Positions 7,203 to 15,885 of a DNA stretch of 64,000 nucleotides are shown one piece after another. Position numbers and translations under genes: made by a program. The stretch comes from Paenibacillus auburnensis (GTDB lineage Bacteria; Bacillota; Bacilli; Paenibacillales; Paenibacillaceae). How positions within the stretch are numbered: position 1 is the stretch's first letter; each line of letters starts with the position of its first letter. Location of the stretch: assembly GCF_927798115.1 (NCBI RefSeq), contig NZ_CAKMMG010000005.1, positions 186,001-250,000 of the forward strand, given 5' to 3'. The notes below the pieces were generated by a model. It saw nothing but the letters and a program-made list of their open reading frames with translations, was not told where the DNA came from and did not search any database.

Positions 7203-8816
7203 TCACGTTCGATTTTGCACATCGTTCCAGGCTAACAGCAGGCGGTTCACGCCCTCCTCCAGCGCCGCAGCATCGAGGTGGGCAAAAGAAAAGCAGGCCG
7301 CCGCGCTCCCCGGCCTAATCCGGTACAGCGCTGCGTCACGGAAGTCCGTGCCGTGCCGCCGTGCCGCCGCCCGGAAGGCAGCGAACTCCGCATCTGTGCG
7401 CAGCCAGCGCGCATAGATATTCAGGCCTGCATCGCCAGGCAGCGCCTGGAAGACCGTCCCGAGCCGCGCGGCCAGCAAGGCGCGAAAGATCCGTGCACGC
7501 TCGCCGTAGATGCGCGTCATGCGCCGTAGGTGGCGGCTGTACCCGCCGGTGCCCATGAACCGGGCCAAGGCCCGCTGTTCCAGCTGGCCTGCCGGGAGCG
7601 GCTCGTACAACGCCTTGGCCGCAGTGACCGGCTCTGCCAGCGAAGACGGCAGCACGGCGAAGCCAAGCCGCAGCCCGAAGAACATGCTGTTAGAGAAGGA
7701 GCCGACATAGACGACCCGCTCCTCCCGGTCAAGCGCTTTGAGCGGCTCTATAGGCCGGCCGCCCCAACGGAACTCGCTGTCATAATCATCCTCGATGATG
7801 ACAGCCTGGTGCCGCCGTGCCCATTCCAGCAGGCTGCGGCGCCGGTCCAGCGGCAGCACCGCGCCGGTGGGGAACTGGCGGCTCGGTGTGACGAACAGCA
7901 GCCGTGCCTCCCAGTCCTCGGGGACAAGTCCAGCCTCGTCTACCCGGCCCGGCAGCAGCCTGCCGCCGCCAATCTCCACTGCCCTCCGGATGCCGTGAAA
8001 TCCGGGATCCTCGACCACAGCGCTGCTCCCCTGTTCCAGCAGAAGCTGCGTCAGGATAACGATGCCCTGCATCGAGCCGCTGAACAACACGATCTGCCCC
8101 GCATCGGTGCGGATTCCCCGGGTAATCCGCAAATGGGCGGCAATCGCCCGCCGCAGGCCTTCATCCCCCTGGGGAGGACAATAGCTCTCCAGCAGTCCGC
8201 CTTGTTTGCCTCCCGCATAGTTGAGTGCGCTCCGCCATTCGGCATACGGAAAATGCTCCATCTGCATTCCGCTGCTGCGGAAGCTGATGAAGTCCGCACC
8301 GGCCCGTTCATAAACAGAGAGCTTCCGCTCCATCAGGCGTTCACCCCAAGCTGTGAGCATAATCGGCGCTGGAGCCGGAGATGCTGGACGGGATGTCCTG
8401 TTTACACCGGCTGCATTCCCGCTGTATCTCCCGTCGGCAGCTTTTTCCTCATGTTCTGGTGATACAGCCAGAAGGCTACCGGAACCATCGCCCGCTGCAC
8501 CCGGTTCACCGGTTTCCGGCTTACTAGCTCCAGATCCGCTGCTTCCTCCCGTTCCGGTAAAGAAGCCGTCAACCGAAACAAACGTGCCGCGCCCCCGCTC
8601 CGTCTTGATATATCCGTCTGCCAGCAGCATATCGTATACCTGCGAGGCCGACCCCCGTGATAGCAGATACAGCCCGGCCAGCTTCCTTGTGGATGGTAGC
8701 CGGGCCCCTCCCGGCAGGGTTCCGTCAAGAATCGCTGCACGGAGCGCATGATATAACGCCAGATATTTGTAGCGGTACATTTCCAGATACTGGTCATACG
8801 GCAGCGTAAAATTCAT
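7203..8816 (-). CDS. MocR/GabR-type GntR regulator with aminotransferase-like domain lacking the PLP lysine
   Basis: A 537-residue MocR-type regulator. Residues about 10-80 form a GntR winged helix (LPSTRKLAGLYLLSRGSASQ, YIKTERGRGTFVS). Residues about 85-165 are an unusually long Gly/Ser/Ala-rich linker. The rest is a fold-type-I aminotransferase domain with FVTPSRQFPTG and IIEDDYDSEFRW. The usual PLP-Schiff-base motif GTFSKxLFPGLRLGY reads GSFSNSMFFGLRLGF here: Lys is replaced by Asn376 (codon AAC at 7691-7689). PLP may thus be bound non-covalently or not at all. It is divergent from a flavin/PNPOx-like gene 123 bp away, the usual arrangement of MocR regulators and their targets. Confidence 0.85.
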   Translation of the reverse strand: MNFTLPYDQYLEMYRYKYLALYHALRAAILDGTLPGGARLPSTRKLAGLYLLSRGSASQVYDMLLADGYIKTERGRGTFVSVDGFFTGTGGSSGSGASKPETGEPGAAGDGSGSLLAVSPEHEEKAADGRYSGNAAGVNRTSRPASPAPAPIMLTAWGERLMERKLSVYERAGADFISFRSSGMQMEHFPYAEWRSALNYAGGKQGGLLESYCPPQGDEGLRRAIAAHLRITRGIRTDAGQIVLFSGSMQGIVILTQLLLEQGSSAVVEDPGFHGIRRAVEIGGGRLLPGRVDEAGLVPEDWEARLLFVTPSRQFPTGAVLPLDRRRSLLEWARRHQAVIIEDDYDSEFRWGGRPIEPLKALDREERVVYVGSFSNSMFFGLRLGFAVLPSSLAEPVTAAKALYEPLPAGQLEQRALARFMGTGGYSRHLRRMTRIYGERARIFRALLAARLGTVFQALPGDAGLNIYARWLRTDAEFAAFRAAARRHGTDFRDAALYRIRPGSAAACFSFAHLDAAALEEGVNRLLLAWNDVQNRT

Positions 8817-8852
8817 GTTTTTCCCTCATTTCAAAAGTGGACCATTAAAATT

Positions 8853-8881
8853 AATGTAAACCGGTACTTTTTCATTGTCAA
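8853..8881 (-). promoter_or_regulatory. Sigma-A promoter of the MocR gene
   Basis: On the minus strand TTGACA (8881-8876), a 17-nt spacer and TACATT (8858-8853). The spacer region contains an imperfect inverted repeat (AAAAGTnG ... ACTTTTT on the plus strand, about 8833-8871), a possible autoregulatory operator. Confidence 0.6.
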
Positions 8882-8939
8882 TTCCTCCTCTATGCTAAAT
8901 AAAATTCCATGGAGCACACGCTTCACATCAGGAGAGAGG

Positions 8940-9563
8940 ATGAGCAGGATGCGCAGAAAAGAGTTTAAGATTGAGCAGGAAGAGGAAATCAGAGAATTTT
9001 TGCAGGGGATGAGCTTTGGGTTTCTGGGAACCAGTGACGAACAAGGAGCCCCTAGGGTAACCCCGCTGAACTTTGTCTATGATCAGGGTAATTTTTATTT
9101 CCACGGCAGTCATGCCGGCGGCAAAATGGAGAGCATCCGGCAGCAGCAGCAGGTCTGCTTCACAGTAGCGGATGAATATGCACTCATTCCCTCCTACTTC
9201 AGCGACCCCGAGTTGGCCTGCCCTGCCACCGCTTACTTCAAAAGCGTTACCGCCTACGGACAAGCCGAAATTGTTGAGGATAGTACGGAGAAGGCCGCTG
9301 TATTGTCGCTTTTCATGCAGAAGCTTCAGCCGCAGGGCGGCTATGCGCCAATTGTTGCTGATGACCCAAAGTACCGTTCACGGTTGAAGGGGGTTGCCGT
9401 CGTTCGGATCGTACCTGAAGAATTAACGGCCAAATTTAAATTCGGCCAGAATCTGAAAGAGGATGAGCGGGCGGGGGTCACCAAAGGGCTTGCCGAGCGG
9501 AATGGGGAGCGCGATGCTGAAACGCTGGAAATGATGAAAAAATATTGCCCTTACCACAGTTAA
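8940..9563 (+). CDS. Pyridoxamine 5'-phosphate oxidase family flavin-binding protein
   Basis: A 207-residue split-barrel flavoprotein-like protein. The core (EIREFLQGMSFGFLGTSDEQ, PLNFVYDQGNFYFHGSHAGGK) is typical of the PNPOx-like/nitroimidazole-resistance-type family, which bind FMN, F420 or haem. The exact substrate cannot be told. The C-terminus (KFGQNLKEDERAGVTKGLAE) is typical of the subfamily. Start: ATG 8940 (MSRMRRKEF) lies 5 nt after AGGAG; ATG 8949 is also possible, while the longer frame from 8892 has no Shine-Dalgarno. The divergent position to a MocR regulator suggests it is that regulator's target, perhaps linked to vitamin B6 status. Confidence 0.8.
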   Translation: MSRMRRKEFKIEQEEEIREFLQGMSFGFLGTSDEQGAPRVTPLNFVYDQGNFYFHGSHAGGKMESIRQQQQVCFTVADEYALIPSYFSDPELACPATAYFKSVTAYGQAEIVEDSTEKAAVLSLFMQKLQPQGGYAPIVADDPKYRSRLKGVAVVRIVPEELTAKFKFGQNLKEDERAGVTKGLAERNGERDAETLEMMKKYCPYHS

Positions 9564-9685
9564 GGTGGTTTGCAAAATGCTTTTCTAAGTTGAGTCAGTA
9601 AGATTCCCTAAAATCCATTCCAAAAATCGCTTCGCCGATTCCTCGAAAATTTTCGAAAAGTATTCAAAAAAAGCGGCTTTCTTAA

Positions 9686-9714
9686 GTGACGACAGCAAAC
9701 CGCGGTGATATAAT
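9686..9714 (+). promoter_or_regulatory. Sigma-A promoter of the aminotransferase gene
   Basis: GTGACG (9686-9691), a 17-nt spacer and a perfect TATAAT (9709-9714), 52 bp before the proposed start codon. Confidence 0.6.
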
Positions 9715-9765
9715 GTTAGGCAATGTTAACGTATATCCCAGAAGAATACCGGAAGGATGAAACTG

Positions 9766-11070
9766 ATGAATCCACTGGCTGGACAATTGAACGAAAGCAT
9801 CAAGGCAGGCAATGAACATGTGTACGATATGCTCTCGGGTCTTGGCAAAGCAATCTATTTCCCGAAAGAGGGCATCCTGAGCCAATCCGCTGAAGCGACG
9901 GCTCATGCCAAGAAATACAATGCAACCATCGGTATCGCGACGGAGAAGGGCATGCCTATGCACCTTGCTGTCATCCAGGATAAGCTGTCCGCTTACAGTC
10001 CCAAAGACCTGTACGGCTATGCCCCACCTGCCGGCAAACCGGAGCTGCGCACCGTATGGCGGGAAAAGATGCTGCGCGAGAATCCGTCGCTGGAAGGCAA
10101 ATCCTTCAGCAACCCTATCGTGACCAATGCCCTGACACACGGGCTTAGTATTGTTGCCGACCTGTTCGCAGAAGAAGGCGATGCGATCATCTATCCGGAT
10201 AAGAACTGGGAGAATTACGAGCTGACCTTCGGCATCCGCCGTCTCAGCGAAATCGTCAATTATCCGCTTTTTACTGAAGATATGAAGTTCAACAGCGAAG
10301 GCTTGCTGGATGCGCTGCTGGCCCAGAAGGACCGCGGCAAAGCCATCGTACTGCTGAACTTCCCTAATAATCCTACCGGTTATACGCCTGGCCTTGAAGA
10401 AGGGGAAGCCATCGTTGCCGCCATTCTCCGCGCGGCTGAGGAAGGTATTAATGTCGTCGTCGTCAGCGATGATGCCTATTTTGGCCTCTTTTTCGAAAAC
10501 TCACTCAAGGAATCCCTATTCGGGCGTCTGGCCAATCTGCATCCGCGCGTGCTTGCCATCAAGATTGACGGAGCTACCAAAGAAGAATTCGTATGGGGCT
10601 TCCGTGTCGGCTTCATTACTTATGCTTCCGAGGATAAAGATCTCTTGGCCGCTCTCGAGCAGAAGACGCTGGGCATTATCCGTGCTACGATTTCCAGCGG
10701 GGCGCACCCGTCGCAGACGTTTGTGCTGGATGCCTTGAAATCACCACAGTTCTTAGAGCAGAAGGAAGAGAAGTTCCAGATTATGAAAGGCCGTGCCAAC
10801 AAAGTGAAGGCGCTGCTGGACAGCGGTAAATACGGCAATGACGTCTGGACCTATTATCCATTCAATTCCGGTTATTTCATGTGCCTGAAGCTGCACACTG
10901 TGTCAGCTGAAGACCTGCGGCTCCATCTGATCCATCAATATGGCCTGGGTACCATTGCCCTGGGCGAGACTGATCTGCGCGTGGCCTTCTCCTGTATAGA
11001 AGAAGAACAGCTTGAGGATCTGTTTGATCTGGTATATGCAGGCATCCGTGACTTGGAAAAAGCCGAATAA
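9766..11070 (+). CDS. Class I/II pyridoxal-phosphate aminotransferase (aspartate/aromatic type)
   Basis: A 434-residue PLP enzyme transferring amino groups between an amino acid and a 2-oxo acid. It shows NFPNNPTGY (PLP/substrate loop), VVVSDDAYFGLFF (the Asp that holds the pyridine nitrogen) and KIDGATKEEFVWGFRVGF, with the Schiff-base Lys in ATKEE and the phosphate-binding Arg. The pattern resembles long bacterial tyrosine/aspartate aminotransferases; the substrate is not certain. Start: the ATG at 9766 (MNPLAGQL) is 9 nt after GGAAGG; the ATG at 9757 abuts the Shine-Dalgarno and is less likely. Own promoter and terminator, so monocistronic. Confidence 0.85.
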   Translation: MNPLAGQLNESIKAGNEHVYDMLSGLGKAIYFPKEGILSQSAEATAHAKKYNATIGIATEKGMPMHLAVIQDKLSAYSPKDLYGYAPPAGKPELRTVWREKMLRENPSLEGKSFSNPIVTNALTHGLSIVADLFAEEGDAIIYPDKNWENYELTFGIRRLSEIVNYPLFTEDMKFNSEGLLDALLAQKDRGKAIVLLNFPNNPTGYTPGLEEGEAIVAAILRAAEEGINVVVVSDDAYFGLFFENSLKESLFGRLANLHPRVLAIKIDGATKEEFVWGFRVGFITYASEDKDLLAALEQKTLGIIRATISSGAHPSQTFVLDALKSPQFLEQKEEKFQIMKGRANKVKALLDSGKYGNDVWTYYPFNSGYFMCLKLHTVSAEDLRLHLIHQYGLGTIALGETDLRVAFSCIEEEQLEDLFDLVYAGIRDLEKAE

Positions 11071-11088
11071 CAAATTAGAGTACAGCGG

Positions 11089-11119
11089 ACAGCTCCGGGA
11101 TAACCGGAGCTGTTTTTTT
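11089..11119 (+). terminator. Rho-independent terminator after aminotransferase gene
   Basis: Stem ACAGCTCCGG / CCGGAGCTGT with a 5-nt loop followed by a run of T. Confidence 0.9.
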
Positions 11120-11214
11120 GACGGCTCTCACGGCATTGGCCTATACACGTTCTTCCCCCGGCACATACAATACGATGTACACAAGTACAACACACATTCG
11201 AAAGGGGAATGAAC

Positions 11215-11328
11215 ATGAGCGAAGAAGTAAGAGGCGGCGGATACGGATACCCTGGATTTACAAGCACTGGTGCAATTCTTGTTCTCTTTATCCTGCTGGT
11301 TATCATCAGCCGTTCACTCTTTGTCTAA
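11215..11328 (+). CDS. YjcZ-type small sporulation membrane peptide (37 aa)
   Basis: A 37-residue peptide beginning MSEEVRGGGYGYPGF and ending in a hydrophobic helix (GAILVLFILLVIISRSLFV). The Gly/Tyr-rich head followed by a single C-terminal transmembrane helix is the hallmark of the YjcZ/TIGR01732 family of tiny sporulation proteins in Bacillales. The ATG is preceded by AAAGGGGAATGAAC, a good Shine-Dalgarno. It lies between the aminotransferase terminator and the convergent ecsB gene, so it should have its own promoter, plausibly sporulation-specific, which I could not identify. Confidence 0.8.
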   Translation: MSEEVRGGGYGYPGFTSTGAILVLFILLVIISRSLFV

Positions 11329-11445
11329 CCGGGAATGATGATCCCGGGAGGGAGCCCACGGCTCTCTCCCCTCTCCCGTGTTACACGCCATTTCCTATCA
11401 GTCGGAAGCTATGAGGGTATGTGAAACACCTTGATATACAGCAAA

Positions 11446-11483
11446 GAGGCCTTAAGGAGAGCTGATGCTCTTCTTAAGGCCTC
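11446..11483 (-). terminator. Terminator-like hairpin after ecsB
   Basis: Long stem GAGGCCTTAAG(G)AGAGC / GCTCT(T)CTTAAGGCCTC, loop TGAT, just downstream of the ecsB stop. The T-tract is short on both strands. Confidence 0.6.
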
Positions 11484-11489
11484 CTGCTG

Positions 11490-12707
11490 TTATAAATCGT
11501 CGTCCGGATCCAATGCTTTGCGCTTCATATAGACCTTGAAGAAATAAGCCAGCAGCGCACCGGCCAGTAAGCTGCCGATTGCCGGCAGCGGACGTTCTCC
11601 CAAAGTAAACAGAAAAGGCCATCCCAGTACCAATACCAACACCAACTGGGTACGGAAAATAAATTGTGTAGTATTGTCCCCTTTGCTGCCGGCAGGCAGC
11701 GGATACACGGTCAGCCAGAACGATTCACTGTGCAGCTTGCGCAGCGCCGACAACTGGATACCGGTAAGGAACAGAAAGAATAAATAGATACCGCTGCCGG
11801 CATAGCTTGCGCGGTTCCACCAGACCAGTAGCAGCGCCAGGACAGCCATCCGCATAACAATACCGAAGATATCGCCCCTGGCAAAGCTCTTAGTCAGCAA
11901 AAAGCGGTATGCGCTGTCCCTGCGCCAGGCGATGCCGCCGCCCCAACGGGACAGATAGCGCCGGCCATAGACCCGCTGCTCACGCCCCGGAACATCCACG
12001 AACCAGCCGAGCATCATCAGGGCTCTTGTCCCCTGATTCCGCTCTGTGGCAATCAGCCGCTCCCACGGTACGCCATGACGGTTCGGAACGCTGAGCGCTG
12101 CCAGATAAGCTGCCGCCAGAATGACGATGAAGATTAATGCCCGCAGTGATGGCTGCCACAGCCATGCTCCGATCATCAGCCCGCCAACCGCCCAGCGCAG
12201 CAGTCTAAGTCCGGCCGCAGCAGGACGGGAGAGCATGGCGATTTCCCGCCATAGCCCGTAGCTCGACAGCAGCTTCACCGCAATCAGCACCACGGCTGTA
12301 AGCAGCAGCTGCTTCGGAGAATCGTCCGTACGTATGTACAAAGGCCAGAGTGTAATGAGGATAAAAGCCAACCGCAGAATTTTCCATACATTCCCGCTCA
12401 CCCATGCCGGAGCGAAGTACTCTCTCATCCGGTGGCCTTGCGGGAGCAGAAAGACCGTATCCGGGCTCTGCAGATAGGTCCGGAAGCTGCTGTGCACTGC
12501 TGCAGGCAGCAGCAGAATCAGCATAATCCAGCGGATCGGCAGATCTGCCGGGGTATCGCGGAGCAGTGCGGTGTACCAGGCGGAGAAGACTATCAGTACC
12601 AGCAGCAGCAGCATCGCTACACCGCTCTTAATGACATAGCCCACATACGGGAGCATGCTTCCCATGAACCGGCTGCGCCGCTGCCGGCGCAGCTCTTTCA
12701 AATCCAT
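11490..12707 (-). CDS. ecsB: ABC transporter permease EcsB
   Basis: A 405-residue polytopic membrane protein, the membrane partner of EcsA. Near the N-terminus LRRQRRSRFMGSMLPYVGYV is followed by several hydrophobic helices (MLLLLVLIVFSAWYTALL, WIMLILLLPAAVHSSF), and a basic loop RVYGRRYLSRWGGG lies mid-protein. In B. subtilis the Ecs transporter affects exoprotein secretion, competence, sporulation and regulated intramembrane proteolysis through RasP; the transported substrate is not settled. The start lies 1 bp after the ecsA stop, so the two are co-translated. Last gene of the helicase-ecsA-ecsB run. Confidence 0.88.
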   Translation of the reverse strand: MDLKELRRQRRSRFMGSMLPYVGYVIKSGVAMLLLLVLIVFSAWYTALLRDTPADLPIRWIMLILLLPAAVHSSFRTYLQSPDTVFLLPQGHRMREYFAPAWVSGNVWKILRLAFILITLWPLYIRTDDSPKQLLLTAVVLIAVKLLSSYGLWREIAMLSRPAAAGLRLLRWAVGGLMIGAWLWQPSLRALIFIVILAAAYLAALSVPNRHGVPWERLIATERNQGTRALMMLGWFVDVPGREQRVYGRRYLSRWGGGIAWRRDSAYRFLLTKSFARGDIFGIVMRMAVLALLLVWWNRASYAGSGIYLFFLFLTGIQLSALRKLHSESFWLTVYPLPAGSKGDNTTQFIFRTQLVLVLVLGWPFLFTLGERPLPAIGSLLAGALLAYFFKVYMKRKALDPDDDL

Positions 12708-12708
12708 A

Positions 12709-13455
12709 TTATTTCCCTCCCTGCACCAGTTCGTAGAACAGCTGCTCCAGGTTAAGGCCGCGCAGTCCAGCGGCTTCGGTCATTTCCGCAAGAGTACCCT
12801 GGGCAATGACCTTGCCGCGGTGCAGCACAATGAAGCGGTCGCAGTAATTCTCGATGGTAGAAAGAATATGAGAGCTAAGCAGGATGGAAGCCCCTGATTT
12901 CTTCAGATCCAGCATAAAATCGAGCAGGGAACGGATACCGAGCGGGTCAAGTCCCAAAAAAGGCTCATCAATAACATAGAGCGCCGGCCGTGCCACGAAG
13001 GCACACATAATCATTACCTTCTGCTTCATGCCCTTGGACAAATGGGAGGACAATGTATCCATCTTGTCCTCCATATTGAACAGTGCTGCCAGCTGCCCGG
13101 TGCGCGATTCATAGTCGCTGCGCTCCACGCCATAAGCCCTGGCCGTAAATTCGACATGCTCCCGAACCGTCATTTCCTCATACAGCAGAGGCGACTCCGG
13201 CACGAATGTCAGCGCACTGTGATACCCTTCCGGGTCGCTGCTTCGGGTCTTGCCCTGTACGGTAATTTCACCTTTGTGGGGCGACATAAGCCCCAGAATA
13301 TGCTTCATGGTCGTACTTTTACCTGCTCCATTGAGTCCGATCAGTCCAACCATTTCACCGGGCTGTACCTGAAGGCCGATATCATGAAGCACCGGCTTGT
13401 TTAGACTATATCCTCCGCTTAAGCCCGTAATTTGCAGTACGGGGGCAGTATTCAT
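12709..13455 (-). CDS. ecsA: ABC transporter ATP-binding protein EcsA
   Basis: A 248-residue ABC ATPase, standard EcsA length. Walker A is GLNGAGKST (residues 40-48), the signature LSKGMKQK is the form typical of EcsA/ABC-2-like exporters, Walker B is LYVIDEPFLGLDP, and the switch His is in LLSSHIL. It should power EcsB. The ATG overlaps the stop of the upstream helicase gene by 4 nt, so the three genes form one translationally coupled operon. Confidence 0.93.
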   Translation of the reverse strand: MNTAPVLQITGLSGGYSLNKPVLHDIGLQVQPGEMVGLIGLNGAGKSTTMKHILGLMSPHKGEITVQGKTRSSDPEGYHSALTFVPESPLLYEEMTVREHVEFTARAYGVERSDYESRTGQLAALFNMEDKMDTLSSHLSKGMKQKVMIMCAFVARPALYVIDEPFLGLDPLGIRSLLDFMLDLKKSGASILLSSHILSTIENYCDRFIVLHRGKVIAQGTLAEMTEAAGLRGLNLEQLFYELVQGGK

Positions 13456-14909
13456 TGACCGTCACCTCTCGGGGTTTTGTCCTTGAGCCATTTCGGAGCT
13501 CCCTTATTCTTACGGTTCTTCTCACGCTCGCTACTGCTGATGCGTGCTTTGCCCGCTGGAGCGGCCGGGCTGCGTCCGCCTGCGGCTTGGCCTGCACCAT
13601 GATGCGGCTCACGCCGTACCTCTCCGCCGGCACTTGGGCCGCCCGCCAGTCCCTGACGTGCTGGCGCCGGCCGGGCACCCGCAGCGTCCGGCTGAACGGC
13701 TGCCGTCCGTACCGGCTTGCTGCTGCCCGGTGCAGTACTTTCCCGGCTGCTGCCTGCAGGTCTGCGGACTTCATCCGCCGGCCTCGCCTTGCCGGCGGAC
13801 ATCGCCCGCTCATCCAGCTGAATGTCCAGCTCCCGGGCAAACTTGCGCATGATGAAGGTCTGCTGCTCGGTAACAATCGTAACCGACAGGCCGCGCTTGC
13901 CCATACGTCCTGTACGTCCGGCCCGGTGCACATAGTGCTCGGAATCAAATGCCGGGTCGTAGCTGACCACAAGTGTCAGATTCTCAATGTCCAGACCCCG
14001 GGCTGCTACATCACTGGCTACTAGTACCCGGAACTTCCCGCTCCTGAACTTAGCCAGCACATTACTGCGCGTAACCTTGTCGGCATCGCCGTAGAGCGCC
14101 GCTGCGCTCAGGCCGAGATGGTTCAGCTTCGCCTGCACTTCGGCTATGTCCTCAGTGGCGTTAACGAACACAATCGCCCGTTCCGGGTTGTAATGGCGGA
14201 TGACGCGGCGCAGCATATCCATCTTGTTGCGCTCCTCGGCCACCACGTAGTGATGTTCCAGCGACTGCGCGGTCATAACCCCCGGATCAATCCCGACTTC
14301 AGCCGGGTTCTTCATTTCCCGGGCAGCCAATGCTTTGGTTTCCGGCCCGATGGTTGCCGACAGCATGATGAGCTGGCGTGTGCGCAAGGCGCTGCTGACG
14401 ATCTTGGCTACCTCGCCGGCTCCGCTAAGCTGGAACATCTGGTCAGCCTCATCGATGACAATCGTGGTGACTTCGTGCATTTTCAGCTTGCGCAGGCCAA
14501 TCAGCTCCCGGATGCGGCCCGGGGTGCCGACCACAAGCTGCGGGTGTTCACGCAGCTTGTCGATCTGGCGTTTGATCGCAGCACCGCCGATCAGTCCCAT
14601 CACCTTGATGCCGCGGTGATCTCCGTACCGCTCCGCCTCGCGGAGAATTTGCATCGCCAGTTCCTGGGTTGGGGCCAGCACCAGCTTCTGCACCACTCTC
14701 TGCTCCGGATTAATCCCTTGAAGCAGCGGCAGCAGGTATGCCAGAGTCTTGCCTGTTCCTGTCTGGGAAGCGGCCAGCACATCCCTTCCCTCCAGCAGAA
14801 GCGGGATCGTCTGCTCCTGAACAGGGGATGGGGCGGTAATGCCGAATTCCGACAATCTGGCAACAAGGTCTTCCTGGATGCCGATGGCCGCAAAAGATGC
14901 GTTAGTCAT
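13452..14909 (-). CDS. DEAD-box ATP-dependent RNA helicase (YfmL-like)
   Basis: A 485-residue helicase. Q motif PSPVQEQTIP, motif I ASQTGTGKT (47-55), GTPGR, DEAD in VIDEADQMF, SAT, ARGLDIE and HRAGRTGRMG are all present. The core most resembles B. subtilis YfmL (PTPVQEQ, TPGRxxELI, KLKMHEV), which is involved in ribosome biogenesis. The last ~110 residues are a low-complexity Ala/Pro/Gly/Arg tail ending in a Lys-rich KNRKNKGAPKWLKDKTP, likely disordered and RNA-binding. It is the first gene of the run with ecsA and ecsB, which is not the ecs context I know from Bacillus. Confidence 0.88.
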   Translation of the reverse strand: MTNASFAAIGIQEDLVARLSEFGITAPSPVQEQTIPLLLEGRDVLAASQTGTGKTLAYLLPLLQGINPEQRVVQKLVLAPTQELAMQILREAERYGDHRGIKVMGLIGGAAIKRQIDKLREHPQLVVGTPGRIRELIGLRKLKMHEVTTIVIDEADQMFQLSGAGEVAKIVSSALRTRQLIMLSATIGPETKALAAREMKNPAEVGIDPGVMTAQSLEHHYVVAEERNKMDMLRRVIRHYNPERAIVFVNATEDIAEVQAKLNHLGLSAAALYGDADKVTRSNVLAKFRSGKFRVLVASDVAARGLDIENLTLVVSYDPAFDSEHYVHRAGRTGRMGKRGLSVTIVTEQQTFIMRKFARELDIQLDERAMSAGKARPADEVRRPAGSSRESTAPGSSKPVRTAAVQPDAAGARPAPARQGLAGGPSAGGEVRREPHHGAGQAAGGRSPAAPAGKARISSSEREKNRKNKGAPKWLKDKTPRGDGQ

Positions 14910-14995
14910 AATTGTATTTCATCCTTTTCGCTTGAGTTAATATCATCATTATATGCCAAAAAGGCCTCTCCACCAAATGGAAGGCCGTATCTCTA

Positions 14996-15028
14996 GAGAG
15001 GGGCTGATATCAGCTTAGCTCAGCCCGC
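14996..15028 (-). terminator. Terminator-like hairpin after SDR gene
   Basis: On the minus strand GGGCTGA-(gctaagctgat)-ATCAGCCC followed by a pyrimidine-rich CTCTC tail. It lies between the SDR gene stop and the helicase start. Confidence 0.45.
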
Positions 15029-15080
15029 AGAAAAGAGGATGATCCGCCGGATAACAACGGGCCTCTTCTTCCCTGCATAT

Positions 15081-15857
15081 CTATTTACGGTTCATTGCGT
15101 TATAAGTCAGCTTATCCGCCAGGCGGGGGAATAAGGCATACAGGCGGATACCGAAAGCTGCAAGCCCCGGAAGATCCACTTCTTCTTTGCCCTTCTCCAT
15201 CAGCTTCACGATCTTGGCGGAGACATGCTGCGGAGTCATCATCATTCTGGCTACACTTTTCTCGTAGTTGCCGGAAGGATCCGCCGTTTTGAAGAAATCG
15301 GTAGCAATCGGTCCCGGATTGACAGCCGAAACGATAATACCGCTCTTACGAAGCTCCTGGCGCAGGGCATTCGTAAAGCCCAGTACCGCATGTTTGGTAG
15401 CCGTATAGGCAACCGCCCGGGCTGTGCCGATTTTGCCGGCCATGGAGGCCACGTTCACAATCTGCCCGCTTCCCCGCTGAAGCATATGCGGAACAACGGC
15501 TTTGGTGCAGCGGACGATCCCCATATAGTTCACGTCCATCATATCGGCGAATTCCTGCGGCTCCATCTCGGTAAATCCGGCAAATTTGCCGTAACCGGCA
15601 TTGTTCAGCAGGATATCGATTCTGCCGTAAACGTCAAGAATTTCAGCGAACACCCGCTCAACCTCGGCTTCATTAGTAACATCGCAGGTGTACAGTCCAA
15701 AAACGCCCGGAATACCGGCCGCCGTTTCTTTCAGCTTATCTTCCGAACGGGCCAGCAAAATGGGAACAGCTCCCCGCTTGCTGAGCATCTGCGCCGTGAT
15801 TGCACCGATCCCGCTCGAAGCTCCTGTAATAACCACAATTTTATCTTTAAGTTGCAT
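15081..15857 (-). CDS. Short-chain dehydrogenase/reductase (YqjQ-like)
   Basis: A 258-residue classical SDR. The NAD(P)-binding GASSGIG lies near residue 13, NNAGYG near residue 88, the catalytic Ser in VNVASMAGK and the YxxxK pair in YTATKHA. NPGPIATDF is the nucleotide-binding PG motif. After residue 215 comes a C-terminal extension (KGKEEVDLPGLAAFGIRLYALFPRLADKL) typical of the YqjQ-type enzymes. The substrate is unknown. It is followed by a hairpin (14996-15028) and lies 28 bp downstream of cheX on the same strand, so it could be co-transcribed with cheX. Confidence 0.85.
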   Translation of the reverse strand: MQLKDKIVVITGASSGIGAITAQMLSKRGAVPILLARSEDKLKETAAGIPGVFGLYTCDVTNEAEVERVFAEILDVYGRIDILLNNAGYGKFAGFTEMEPQEFADMMDVNYMGIVRCTKAVVPHMLQRGSGQIVNVASMAGKIGTARAVAYTATKHAVLGFTNALRQELRKSGIIVSAVNPGPIATDFFKTADPSGNYEKSVARMMMTPQHVSAKIVKLMEKGKEEVDLPGLAAFGIRLYALFPRLADKLTYNAMNRK

Positions 15858-15885
15858 GAATATCCATCAGCTCCTAATGATCACC

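Noticed and set aside
7530..8462. 310-codon plus-strand frame antisense to the MocR gene
   Set aside because: Shadow frame in GC-rich DNA; the opposite strand encodes clear MocR motifs.
13455..14996. Long plus-strand frames antisense to the DEAD-box helicase
   Set aside because: The helicase motifs are on the other strand; the antisense products have no recognisable domain.
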